Source: Sepiola atlantica
Lineage: Eukaryota; Mollusca; Cephalopoda; Sepiida; Sepiolidae
Reading direction: 5' to 3'
DNA length: 64,000 bases
Assembly (NCBI GenBank): GCA_963556195.1
Contig: CAUVYP010000579.1
Coordinates: 2,170,001-2,234,000, forward strand
Shown: piece by piece, positions 37,124 through 49,771 of the stretch
Layout of the letters: each line of letters opens with the position of its first letter
How positions within the stretch are numbered: position 1 is the first letter of the stretch
Notes under the pieces: model-generated
Seen by the model: only the letters and a program-made list of their open reading frames with translations
Databases searched by the model: none
What the model was told of the DNA's origin: nothing
Made by a program: the position numbers and the translations under genes

Positions 37124-38983
37124 TTGTTGATGTTTTGCGTATTCAGTTTGTATCGACATATCTCCGGGAGTACAAGAGCTGAACTTCTGAAACTTGGTAC
37201 TTCAGTAGAAAATGTGTGTCCGCTTATATCTGCAAAGTTTCGGAGCACAATTCTTATAAATGTGGAAGTTATTAACACAAACGATATACCTTTTAAATCG
37301 CACTAAATTTTGTTGATGTTTTGCGTATTCAGTTTGTATCGACATATCTCCGGGAGTACAAGAGCTGAACTTCTGAACCCTGGTACTTCAGTAGAAAATG
37401 TGTGTCCGCTAATGTCTGCAAAGTTTCAGAGCACAATTCTTATAAATGTGGAAGTTATAAACAAAAGCGATATCAACTTAAAATCGCACTAAATTTTGTT
37501 GATGTTTTGCGTATTCAGTTTGTATCGACATATCTCCGGGAGTACAAGAGCTGAACTTCTGAAACTTGGTACTTCAGTAGAAAATGTGTGTCCGCTAATT
37601 TCTGCAAAGTTTCAGAGCACAATTTGTATAAATGTGGAAGTTATAAACACAAGCGATATCAACTTAAAATCGCACTAAATTTTGTTTATGTTTTGCGTAT
37701 TCAGTTTGTATCGACATATCTCCGGGAGTACAATAGCTGAACTTCTGAAACTTGGTACTTCAGTAGAAAATGTGTGTCCGCTAATGTCTGCAAAGTTTCA
37801 GAGCACAATTCTTATAAATGTGGAAGTTATAAACACAAGCGATATCAACTTAAAATCGCACTAAATTTTGTTGATGTTTTGCGTATTCAGTTTGTATCGA
37901 CATATCTCCGGGAGTACAAGAGCTGAACTTCTGAAACTTGGTACTTCAGTAGAAAATGTGTGTCCGCTTATGTCTGCAAAGTTTCGGAGCACAATTCTTA
38001 TAAATGTGGAAGTTATTAACACAAGCGATATACCTTTTAAATCGCACTAAATTTTGTTGATGTTTTGCGTATTCAGTTTGTATCGACATATCTCCGGGAG
38101 TACAAGAGCTGAACTTCTGAAACTTGGTACTTCAGTAGAAAATGTGTGTCCGCTAATGTCTGCAAAGTTTCAGAGCACAATTCTTATAAATGTGGAAGTT
38201 ATAAACAAAAGCGATATCAACTTAAAATCGCACTAAATTTTGTTGATGTTTTGCGTATTCAGTTTGTATCGACATATCTCCGGGAGTACAAGAGCTGAAC
38301 TTCTGAAACTTGGTACTTCAGTACAAAATGTGTGTCCGCTAATGTCTGCAAAGTTTCAGAGCACAATTTGTATAAATGTGGAAGTTATAAACACAAGCGA
38401 TATCAACTTAAAATCGCACTAAATTTTGTTGATGTTTTGCGTATTCAGTTTGTATCGACATATCTCCGGGAGTACAAGAGCTGAACTTCTGAAACTTGGT
38501 ACTTCAGTAGAAAATGTGTGTCCGCTAATGTCTGCAAAGTTTCAGAGCACAATTCTTATAAATGTGGAAGTTATAAACACAAGCGATATCAACTTAAAAT
38601 CGCACTAAATTTTGTTGATGTTTTGCGTATTCAGTTTGTATCGACATATCTCCGGGAGTACAAGAGCTGAACTTCTGAAACTTGGTACTTCAGTAGAAAA
38701 TGTGTGTCCGCTAATGTCTGCAAAGTTTCGGAGCACAATTCTTATAAATGTGAAAGTTATTAACACAAGCGATATACCTTTTAAATCGCACTAAATTTTG
38801 TTGATGTTTTGCGTATTCAGTTTGTATCGACATATCTCCGGCAGTACAAGAGCTGAACTTCTGAAACTTGGTACTTCAGTAGAAAATGTGTGTCCGCTAA
38901 TGTCTGCAAAGTTTCAGAGCACAATTCTTATAAATGTGGAAGTTATAAACAAAAGCGATATCAACTTAAAATCGCACTAAATT
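31172..38983 (+). repeat. 7812-bp tandem duplication, copy 1 (42 monomers)
   Basis: The block starts with n1p at 31172 and runs to the n1 unit with CCGGCAG at 38798. The same 42-monomer order follows immediately at 38984. Rare markers occur at the same offset in both copies: GTCGAAAATG, GTGGATGTT, CAACTTGAAATC, GTCTGCTA, GATATGTCTTTT, and TTCTGAACCC (37371 here, 45183 in copy 2). The copy has its own change CCTTTCAAATC at about 31900. Its first 32 monomers overlap the end of the long duplication described at 28940-37123. Confidence 0.92.
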
Positions 38984-41900
38984 TTGTTGATGTTTTGCGT
39001 ATTCAGTTTGTATCGACATATCTCCGGGAGTACAAGAGCTGAACTTCTGAAACCTGGTACTTCAGTAGAAAATGTGTGTCCGCTAATGTCTGCAAAGTTT
39101 CAGAGCACAATTCTTATAAATGTGGAAGTTATAAACAAAAGCGATATCAACTTAAAATCGCACTAAATTTTGTTGATGTTTTGCGTATTCAGTTTGTATC
39201 GACATATCTCCGGGAGTACAAGAGCTGAACTTCTGAAACTTGGTACTTCAGTCGAAAATGTGTGTCCGCTAATTTCTGCAAAGTTTCAGAGCACAATTTG
39301 TATAAATGTGGAAGTTATAAACACAAGCGATATCAACTTAAAATCGCACTAAATTTTGTTTATGTTTTGCGTATTCAGTTTGTATCGACATATCTCCAGG
39401 AGTACAATAGCTGAACTTCTGAAACTTGGTACTTCAGTAGAAAATGTGTGTCCGCTAATGTCTGCAAAGTTTCAGAGCACAATTCTTATAAATGTGGATG
39501 TTATAAACACAAGCGATATCAACTTAAAATCGCACTAAATTTTGTTGATGTTTTGCGTATTCAGTTTGTATCGACATATCTCCGGGAGTACAAGAGCTGA
39601 ACTTCTGAAACTTGGTACTTCAGTAGAAAATGTGTGTCCGCTTATGTCTGCAAAGTTTCGGAGCACAATTCTTATAAATGTGGAAGTTATTAACACAAGC
39701 GATATACCTTTTAAATCGCACTAAATTTTGTTGATGTTTTGCGTATTCAGTTTGTATCGACATATCTCCGGGAGTACAAGAGCTGAACTTCTGAAACTTG
39801 GTACTTCAGTAGAAAATGTGTGTCCGCTAATGTCTGCAAAGTTTCAGAGCACAATTCTTATAAATGTGGAAGTTATAAACAAAAGCGATATCAACTTAAA
39901 ATCGCACTAAATTTTGTTGATGTTTTGCGTATTCAGTTTGTATCGACATATCTCCGGGAGTACAAGAGCTGAACTTCTGAAACTTGGTACTTCAGTACAA
40001 AATGTGTGTCCGCTAATGTCTGCAAAGTTTCAGAGCACAATTTGTATAAATGTGGAAGTTATAAACACAAGCGATATCAACTTAAAATCGCACTAAATTT
40101 TGTTGATGTTTTGCGTATTCAGTTTGTATCGACATATCTCCGGGAGTACAAGAGCTGAACTTCTGAAACTTGGTACTTCAGTAGAAAATGTGTGTCCGCT
40201 AATGTCTGCAAAGTTTCAGAGCACAATTCTTATAAATGTGGAAGTTATAAACACAAGCGATATCAACTTGAAATCGCACTAAATTTTGTTGATGTTTTGC
40301 GTATTCAGTTTGTATCGACATATCTCCGGGAGTACAAGAGCTGAACTTCTGAAACTTGGTACTTCAGTAGAAAATGTGTGTCTGCTAATGTCTGCAAAGT
40401 TTCGGAGCACAATTCTTATAAATGTGAAAGTTATTAACACAAGCGATATGTCTTTTAAATCGCACTAAATTTTGTTGATGTTTTGCGTATTCAGTTTGTA
40501 TCGACATATCTCCGGCAGTACAAGAGCTGAACTTCTGAAACTTGGTACTTCAGTAGAAAATGTGTGTCCGCTTATGTCTGCAAAGTTTCAGAGCACAATT
40601 CTTATAAATGTGGAAGTTATAAACAAAAGCGATATCAACTTAAAATCGCACTAAATTTTGTTGATGTTTTGCGTATTCAGTTTGTATCGACATATCTCCG
40701 GGAGTACAAGAGCTGAACTTCTGAAACTTGGTACTTCAGTAGAAAATGTGTGTCCGCTAATGTCTGCAAAGTTTCAGAGCACAATTCTTATAAATGTGGA
40801 AGTTATAAACAAAAGCGATATCAACTTAAAATCGCACTAAATTTTGTTGATGTTTTGCGTATTCAGTTTGTATCGACATATCTCCGGGAGTACAAGAGCT
40901 GAACTTCTGAAACTTGGTACTTCAGTAGAAAATGTGTGTCCGCTAATTTCTGCAAAGTTTCAGAGCACAATTTGTATAAATGTGGAAGTTATAAAAACAA
41001 GCGATATCAACTTAAAATCGCACTAAATTTTGTTGATGTTTTGCGTATTCAGTTTGTATCGACATATCTCCGGGAGTACAAGAGCTGAACTTCTGAAACT
41101 TGGTACTTCAGTAGAAAATGTGTGTCCGCTTATGTCTGCAAAGTTTCGGAGCACAATTCTTATAAATGTGGAAGTTATTAACACAAGCGATATACCTTTT
41201 AAATCGCACTAAATTTTGTTGATGTTTTGCGTATTCAGTTTGTATCGACATATCTCCGGGAGTACAAGAGCTGAACTTCTGAAACTTGGTACTTCAGTAG
41301 AAAATGTGTGTCCGCTAATGTCTGCAAAGTTTCAGAGCACAATTCTTATAAATGTGGAAGTTATAAACAAAAGCGATATCAACTTAAAATCGCACTAAAT
41401 TTTGTTGATGTTTTGCGTATTCAGTTTGTATCGACATATCTCCGGGAGTACAAGAGCTGAACTTCTGAAACCTGGTACTTCAGTAGAAAATGTGTGTCCG
41501 CTAATGTCTGCAAAGTTTCAGAGCACAATTCTTATAAATGTGGAAGTTATAAACAAAAGCGATATCAACTTAAAATCGCACTAAATTTTGTTGATGTTTT
41601 GCGTATTCAGTTTGTATCGACATATCTCCGGGAGTACAAGAGCTGAACTTCTGAAACTTGGTACTTCAGTAGAAAATGTGTGTCCGCTAATTTCTGCAAA
41701 GTTTCAGAGCACAATTTGTATAAATGTGGAAGTTATAAAAACAAGCGATATCAACTTAAAATCGCACTAAATTTTGTTGATGTTTTGCGTATTCAGTTTG
41801 TATCGACATATCTCCGGGAGTACAAGAGCTGAACTTCTGAAACTTGGTACTTCAGTAGAAAATGTGTGTCCGCTTATATCTGCAAAGTTTCGGAGCACAA

Positions 41901-44900
41901 TTCTTATAAATGTGGAAGTTATTAACACAAACGATATACCTTTTAAATCGCACTAAATTTTGTTGATGTTTTGCGTATTCAGTTTGTATCGACATATCTC
42001 CGGGAGTACAAGAGCTGAACTTCTGAAACCTGGTACTTCAGTAGAAAATGTGTGTCCGCTAATGTCTGCAAAGTTTCAGAGCACAATTCTTATAAATGTG
42101 GAAGTTATAAACAAAAGCGATATCAACTTAAAATCGCACTAAATTTTGTTGATGTTTTGCGTATTCAGTTTGTATCGACATATCTCCGGGAGTACAAGAG
42201 CTGAACTTCTGAAACTTGGTACTTCAGTAGAAAATGTGTGTCCGCTAATTTCTGCAAAGTTTCAGAGCACAATTTGTATAAATGTGGAAGTTATAAACAC
42301 AAGCGATATCAACTTAAAATCGCACTAAATTTTGTTTATGTTTTGCGTATTCAGTTTGTATCGACATATCTCCGGGAGTACAAGAGCTGAACTTCTGAAA
42401 CTTGGTACTTCAGTAGAAAATGTGTGTCCGCTAATGTCTGCAAAGTTTCAGAGCACAATTCTTATAAATGTGGAAGTTATAAACACAAGCGATATCAACT
42501 TAAAATCGCACTAAATTTTGTTGATGTTTTGCGTATTCAGTTTGTATCGACATATCTCCGGGAGTACAAGAGCTGAACTTCTGAAACTTGGTACTTCAGT
42601 AGAAAATGTGTGTCCGCTTATGTCTGCAAAGTTTCGGAGCACAATTCTTATAAATGTGGAAGTTATTAACACAAGCGATATACCTTTTAAATCGCACTAA
42701 ATTTTGTTGATGTTTTGCGTATTCAGTTTGTATCGACATATCTCCGGGAGTACAAGAGCTGAACTTCTGAAACTTGGTACTTCAGTAGAAAATGTGTGTC
42801 CGCTAATGTCTGCAAAGTTTCAGAGCACAATTCTTATAAATGTGGAAGTTATAAACAAAAGCGATATCAACTTAAAATCGCACTAAATTTTGTTGATGTT
42901 TTGCGTATTCAGTTTGTATCGACATATCTCCGGGAGTACAAGAGCTGAACTTCTGAAACTTGGTACTTCAGTACAAAATGTGTGTCCGCTAATGTCTGCA
43001 AAGTTTCAGAGCACAATTTGTATAAATGTGGAAGTTATAAACACAAGCGATATCAACTTAAAATCGCACTAAATTTTGTTGATGTTTTGCGTATTCAGTT
43101 TGTATCGACATATCTCCGGGAGTACAAGAGCTGAACTTCTGAAACTTGGTACTTCAGTAGAAAATGTGTGTCCGCTAATGTCTGCAAAGTTTCAGAGCAC
43201 AATTCTTATAAATGTGGAAGTTATAAACACAAGCGATATCAACTTAAAATCGCACTAAATTTTGTTGATGTTTTGCGTATTCAGTTTGTATCGACATATC
43301 TCCGGGAGTACAAGAGCTGAACTTCTGAAACTTGGTACTTCAGTAGAAAATGTGTGTCCGCTAATGTCTGCAAAGTTTCGGAGCACAATTCTTATAAATG
43401 TGAAAGTTATTAACACAAGCGATATACCTTTTAAATCGCACTAAATTTTGTTGATGTTTTGCGTATTCAGTTTGTATCGACATATCTCCGGCAGTACAAG
43501 AGCGTAACTTCTGAAACTTGGTACTTCAGTAGAAAATGTGTGTCCGCTAATGTCTGCAAAGTTTCAGAGCACAATTCTTATAAATGTGGAAGTTATAAAC
43601 AAAAGCGATATCAACTTAAAATCGCACTAAATTTTGTTGATGTTTTGCGTATTCAGTTTGTATCGACATATCTCCGGGAGTACAAGAGCTGAACTTCTGA
43701 AACTTGGTACTTCAGTAGAAAATGTGTGTCCGCTAATGTCTGCAAAGTTTCAGAGCACAATTCTTATAAATGTGGAAGTTATAAACAAAAGCGATATCAA
43801 CTTAAAATCGCACTAAATTTTGTTGATGTTTTGCGTATTCAGTTTGTATCGACATATCTCCGGGAGTACAAGAGCTGAACTTCTGAAACTTGGTACTTCA
43901 GTAGAAAATGTGTGTCCGCTAATTTCTGCAAAGTTTCAGAGCACAATTTGTATAAATGTGGAAGTTATAAAAACAAGCGATATCAACTTAAAATCGCACT
44001 AAATTTTGTTGATGTTTTGCGTATTCAGTTTGTATCGACATATCTCCGGGAGTACAAGAGCTGAACTTCTGAAACTTGGTACTTCAGTAGAAAATGTGTG
44101 TCCGCTTATGTCTGCAAAGTTTCGGAGCACAATTCTTATAAATGTGGAAGTTATTAACACAAGCGATATACCTTTTAAATCGCACTAAATTTTGTTGATG
44201 TTTTGCGTATTCAGTTTGTATCGACATATCTCCGGGAGTACAAGAGCTGAACTTCTGAAACTTGGTACTTCAGTAGAAAATGTGTGTCCGCTAATGTCTG
44301 CAAAGTTTCAGAGCACAATTCTTATAAATGTGGCAGTTATAAACAAAAGCGATATCAACTTAAAATCGCACTAAATTTTGTTGATGTTTTGCGTATTCAG
44401 TTTGTATCGACATATCTCCGGGAGTACAAGAGCTGAACTTCTGAAACCTGGTACTTCAGTAGAAAATGTGTGTCCGCTAATGTCTGCAAAGTTTCAGAGC
44501 ACAATTCTTATAAATGTGGAAGTTATAAACAAAAGCGATATCAACTTAAAATCGCACTAAATTTTGTTGATGTTTTGCGTATTCAGTTTGTATCGACATA
44601 TCTCCGGGAGTACAAGAGCTGAACTTCTGAAACTTAGTACTTCAGTAGAAAATGTGTGTCCGCTTATTTCTGCAAAGTTTCAGAGCACAATTTGTATAAA
44701 TGTGGAAGTTATAAACACAAGCGATATCAACTTAAAATCGCACTAAATTTTGTTGATGTTTTGCGTATTCAGTTTGTATCGACATATCTCCGGGAGTACA
44801 AGAGCTGAACTTCTGAAACTTGGTACTTCAGTAGAAAATGTGTGTCCGCTTATGTCTGCAAAGTTTCGGAGCACAATTCTTATAAATGTGGAAGTTATTA

Positions 44901-46795
44901 ACACAAGCGATATACCTTTTAAATCGCACTAAATTTTGTTGATGTTTTGCGTATTCAGTTTGTATCGACATATCTCCGGGAGTACAAGAGCTGAACTTCT
45001 GAAACTTGGTACTTCAGTAGAAAATGTGTGTCCGCTTATATCTGCAAAGTTTCGGAGCACAATTCTTATAAATGTGGAAGTTATTAACACAAACGATATA
45101 CCTTTTAAATCGCACTAAATTTTGTTGATGTTTTGCGTATTCAGTTTGTATCGACATATCTCCGGGAGTACAAGAGCTGAACTTCTGAACCCTGGTACTT
45201 CAGTAGAAAATGTGTGTCCGCTAATGTCTGCAAAGTTTCAGAGCACAATTCTTATAAATGTGGAAGTTATAAACAAAAGCGATATCAACTTAAAATCGCA
45301 CTAAATTTTGTTGATGTTTTGCGTATTCAGTTTGTATCGACATATCTCCGGGAGTACAAGAGCTGAACTTCTGAAACTTGGTACTTCAGTAGAAAATGTG
45401 TGTCCGCTAATTTCTGCAAAGTTTCAGAGCACAATTTGTATAAATGTGGAAGTTATAAACACAAGCGATATCAACTTAAAATCGCACTAAATTTTGTTTA
45501 TGTTTTGCGTATTCAGTTTGTATCGACATATCTCCGGGAGTACAATAGCTGAACTTCTGAAACTTGGTACTTCAGTAGAAAATGTGTGTCCGCTAATGTC
45601 TGCAAAGTTTCAGAGCACAATTCTTATAAATGTGGAAGTTATAAACACAAGCGATATCAACTTAAAATCGCACTAAATTTTGTTGATGTTTTGCGTATTC
45701 AGTTTGTATCGACATATCTCCGGGAGTACAAGAGCTGAACTTCTGAAACTTGGTACTTCAGTAGAAAATGTGTGTCCGCTTATGTCTGCAAAGTTTCGGA
45801 GCACAATTCTTATAAATGTGGAAGTTATTAACACAAGCGATATACCTTTTAAATCGCACTAAATTTTGTTGATGTTTTGCGTATTCAGTTTGTATCGACA
45901 TATCTCCGGGAGTACAAGAGCTGAACTTCTGAAACTTGGTACTTCAGTAGAAAATGTGTGTCCGCTAATGTCTGCAAAGTTTCAGAGCACAATTCTTATA
46001 AATGTGGAAGTTATAAACAAAAGCGATATCAACTTAAAATCGCACTAAATTTTGTTGATGTTTTGCGTATTCAGTTTGTATCGACATATCTCCGGGAGTA
46101 CAAGAGCTGAACTTCTGAAACTTGGTACTTCAGTACAAAATGTGTGTCCGCTAATGTCTGCAAAGTTTCAGAGCACAATTTGTATAAATGTGGAAGTTAT
46201 AAACACAAGCGATATCAACTTAAAATCGCACTAAATTTTGTTGATGTTTTGCGTATTCAGTTTGTATCGACATATCTCCGGGAGTACAAGAGCTGAACTT
46301 CTGAAACTTGGTACTTCAGTAGAAAATGTGTGTCCGCTAATGTCTGCAAAGTTTCAGAGCACAATTCTTATAAATGTGGAAGTTATAAACACAAGCGATA
46401 TCAACTTAAAATCGCACTAAATTTTGTTGATGTTTTGCGTATTCAGTTTGTATCGACATATCTCCGGGAGTACAAGAGCTGAACTTCTGAAACTTGGTAC
46501 TTCAGTAGAAAATGTGTGTCCGCTAATGTCTGCAAAGTTTCGGAGCACAATTCTTATAAATGTGAAAGTTATTAACACAAGCGATATACCTTTTAAATCG
46601 CACTAAATTTTGTTGATGTTTTGCGTATTCAGTTTGTATCGACATATCTCCGGCAGTACAAGAGCTGAACTTCTGAAACTTGGTACTTCAGTAGAAAATG
46701 TGTGTCCGCTAATGTCTGCAAAGTTTCAGAGCACAATTCTTATAAATGTGGAAGTTATAAACAAAAGCGATATCAACTTAAAATCGCACTAAATT
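38984..46795 (+). repeat. 7812-bp tandem duplication, copy 2 (42 monomers)
   Basis: This block repeats 31172-38983 in monomer order and rare markers. Differences found by eye are few: TCTCCAGG with A at 39398, ACAAGAGC rather than ACAATAGC at 42384, GCGTAAC rather than GCTGAAC at 43503-43509, GTGGCAGTT with C at 44334, and CCTTTTAAATC rather than the CCTTTCAAATC of copy 1. The junction is visible because n1 at 38798 is followed by n1p (38984), while at the end of copy 2 n1 at 46610 is followed by the ordinary n1 (46796). Confidence 0.92.
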
Positions 46796-49771
46796 TTGTT
46801 GATGTTTTGCGTATTCAGTTTGTATCGACATATCTCCGGGAGTACAAGAGCTGAACTTCTGAAACTTGGTACTTCAGTAGAAAATGTGTGTCCGCTAATG
46901 TCTGCAAAGTTTCAGAGCACAATTCTTATAAATGTGGAAGTTATAAACAAAAGCGATATCAACTTAAAATCGCACTAAATTTTGTTGATGTTTTGCGTAT
47001 TCAGTTTGTATCGACATATCTCCGGGAGTACAAGAGCTGAACTTCTGAAACTTGGTACTTCAGTAGAAAATGTGTGTCCGCTAATTTCTGCAAAGTTTCA
47101 GAGCACAATTTGTATAAATGTGGAAGTTATAAAAACAAGCGATATCAACTTAAAATCGCACTAAATTTTGTTGATGTTTTGCGTATTCAGTTTGTATCGA
47201 CATATCTCCGGGAGTACAAGAGCTGAACTTCTGAAACTTGGTACTTCAGTAGAAAATGTGTGTCCGCTTATGTCTGCAAAGTTTCGGAGCACAATTCTTA
47301 TAAATGTGGAAGTTATTAACACAAGCGATATACCTTTTAAATCGCACTAAATTTTGTTGATGTTTTGCGTATTCAGTTTGTATCGACATATCTCCGGGAG
47401 TACAAGAGCTGAACTTCTGAAACTTGGTACTTCAGTAGAAAATGTGTGTCCGCTAATGTCTGCAAAGTTTCAGAGCACAATTCTTATAAATGTGGAAGTT
47501 ATAAACAAAAGCGATATCAACTTAAAATCGCACTAAATTTTGTTGATGTTTTGCGTATTCAGTTTGTATCGACATATCTCCGGGAGTACAAGAGCTGAAC
47601 TTCTGAAACCTGGTACTTCAGTAGAAAATGTGTGTCCGCTAATGTCTGCAAAGTTTCAGAGCACAATTCTTATAAATGTGGAAGTTATAAACAAAAGCGA
47701 TATCAACTTAAAATCGCACTAAATTTTGTTGATGTTTTGCGTATTCAGTTTGTATCGACATATCTCCGGGAGTACAAGAGCTGAACTTCTGAAACTTAGT
47801 ACTTCAGTAGAAAATGTGTGTCCGCTTATTTCTGCAAAGTTTCAGAGCACAATTTGTATAAATGTGGAAGTTATAAACACAAGCGATATCAACTTAAAAT
47901 CGCACTAAATTTTGTTGATGTTTTGCGTATTCAGTTTGTATCGACATATCTCCGGGAGTACAAGAGCTGAACTTCTGAAACTTGGTACTTCAGTAGAAAA
48001 TGTGTGTCCGCTTATGTCTGCAAAGTTTCGGAGCACAATTCTTATAAATGTGGAAGTTATTAACACAAGCGATATACCTTTTAAATCGCACTAAATTTTG
48101 TTGATGTTTTGCGTATTCAGTTTGTATCGACATATCTCCGGGAGTACAAGAGCTGAACTTCTGAAACTTAGTACTTCAGTAGAAAATGTGTGTCCGCTAA
48201 TGTCTGCAAAGTTTCAGAGCACAATTCTTATAAATGTGGAAGTTATAAACAAAAGCGATATCAACTTAAAATCGCACTAAATTTTGTTGATGTTTTGCGT
48301 ATTCAGTTTGTATCGACATATCTCCGGGAGTACAAGAGCTGAACTTCTGAAACTTGGTACTTCAGTAGAAAATGTGTGTCCGCTAATGTCTGCAAAGTTT
48401 CAGAGCACAATTCTTATAAATGTGGAAGTTATAAACAAAAGCGATATCAACTTAAAATCGCACTAAATTTTGTTGATGTTTTGCGTATTCAGTTTGTATC
48501 GACATATCTCCGGGAGTACAAGAGCTGAACTTCTGAAACTTGGTACTTCAGTAGAAAATGTGTGTCCGCTAATTTCTGCAAAGTTTCAGAGCACAATTTG
48601 TATAAATGTGGAAGTTATAAAAACAAGCGATATCAACTTAAAATCGCACTAAATTTTGTTGATGTTTTGCGTATTCAGTTTGTATCGACATATCTCCGGG
48701 AGTACAAGAGCTGAACTTCTGAAACTTGGTACTTCAGTAGAAAATGTGTGTCCGCTTATGTCTGCAAAGTTTCGGAGCACAATTCTTATAAATGTGGAAG
48801 TTATTAACACAAGCGATATACCTTTTAAATCGCACTAAATTTTGTTGATGTTTTGCGTATTCAGTTTGTATCGACATATCTCCGGGAGTACAAGAGCTGA
48901 ACTTCTGAAACTTGGTACTTCAGTAGAAAATGTGTGTCCGCTAATGTCTGCAAAGTTTCAGAGCACAATTCTTATAAATGTGGAAGTTATAAACAAAAGC
49001 GATATCAACTTAAAATCGCACTAAATTTTGTTGATGTTTTGCGTATTCAGTTTGTATCGACATATCTCCGGGAGTACAAGAGCTGAACTTCTGAAACCTG
49101 GTACTTCAGTAGAAAATGTGTGTCCGCTAATGTCTGCAAAGTTTCAGAGCACAATTCTTATAAATGTGGAAGTTATAAACAAAAGCGATATCAACTTAAA
49201 ATCGCACTAAATTTTGTTGATGTTTTGCGTATTCAGTTTGTATCGACATATCTCCGGGAGTACAAGAGCTGAACTTCTGAAACTTAGTACTTCAGTAGAA
49301 AATGTGTGTCCGCTTATTTCTGCAAAGTTTCAGAGCACAATTTGTATAAATGTGGAAGTTATAAACACAAGCGATATCAACTTAAAATCGCACTAAATTT
49401 TGTTGATGTTTTGCGTATTCAGTTTGTATCGACATATCTCCGGGAGTACAAGAGCTGAACTTCTGAAACTTGGTACTTCAGTAGAAAATGTGTGTCCGCT
49501 TATGTCTGCAAAGTTTCGGAGCACAATTCTTATAAATGTGGAAGTTATTAACACAAGCGATATACCTTTTAAATCGCACTAAATTTTGTTGATGTTTTGC
49601 GTATTCAGTTTGTATCGACATATCTCCGGGAGTACAAGAGCTGAACTTCTGAAACTTAGTACTTCAGTAGAAAATGTGTGTCCGCTAATGTCTGCAAAGT
49701 TTCAGAGCACAATTCTTATAAATGTGGAAGTTATAAACAAAAGCGATATCAACTTAAAATCGCACTAAATT
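46796..49771 (+). repeat. Two consecutive octamers (2 x 1488 bp)
   Basis: Order n1, c1, p1, n1, n1p, c2, p1, n1s is present at 46796-48283 and repeated at 48284-49771. I see no difference between the two copies at the translated level, so this is among the most homogeneous stretches of the array. Confidence 0.93.
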
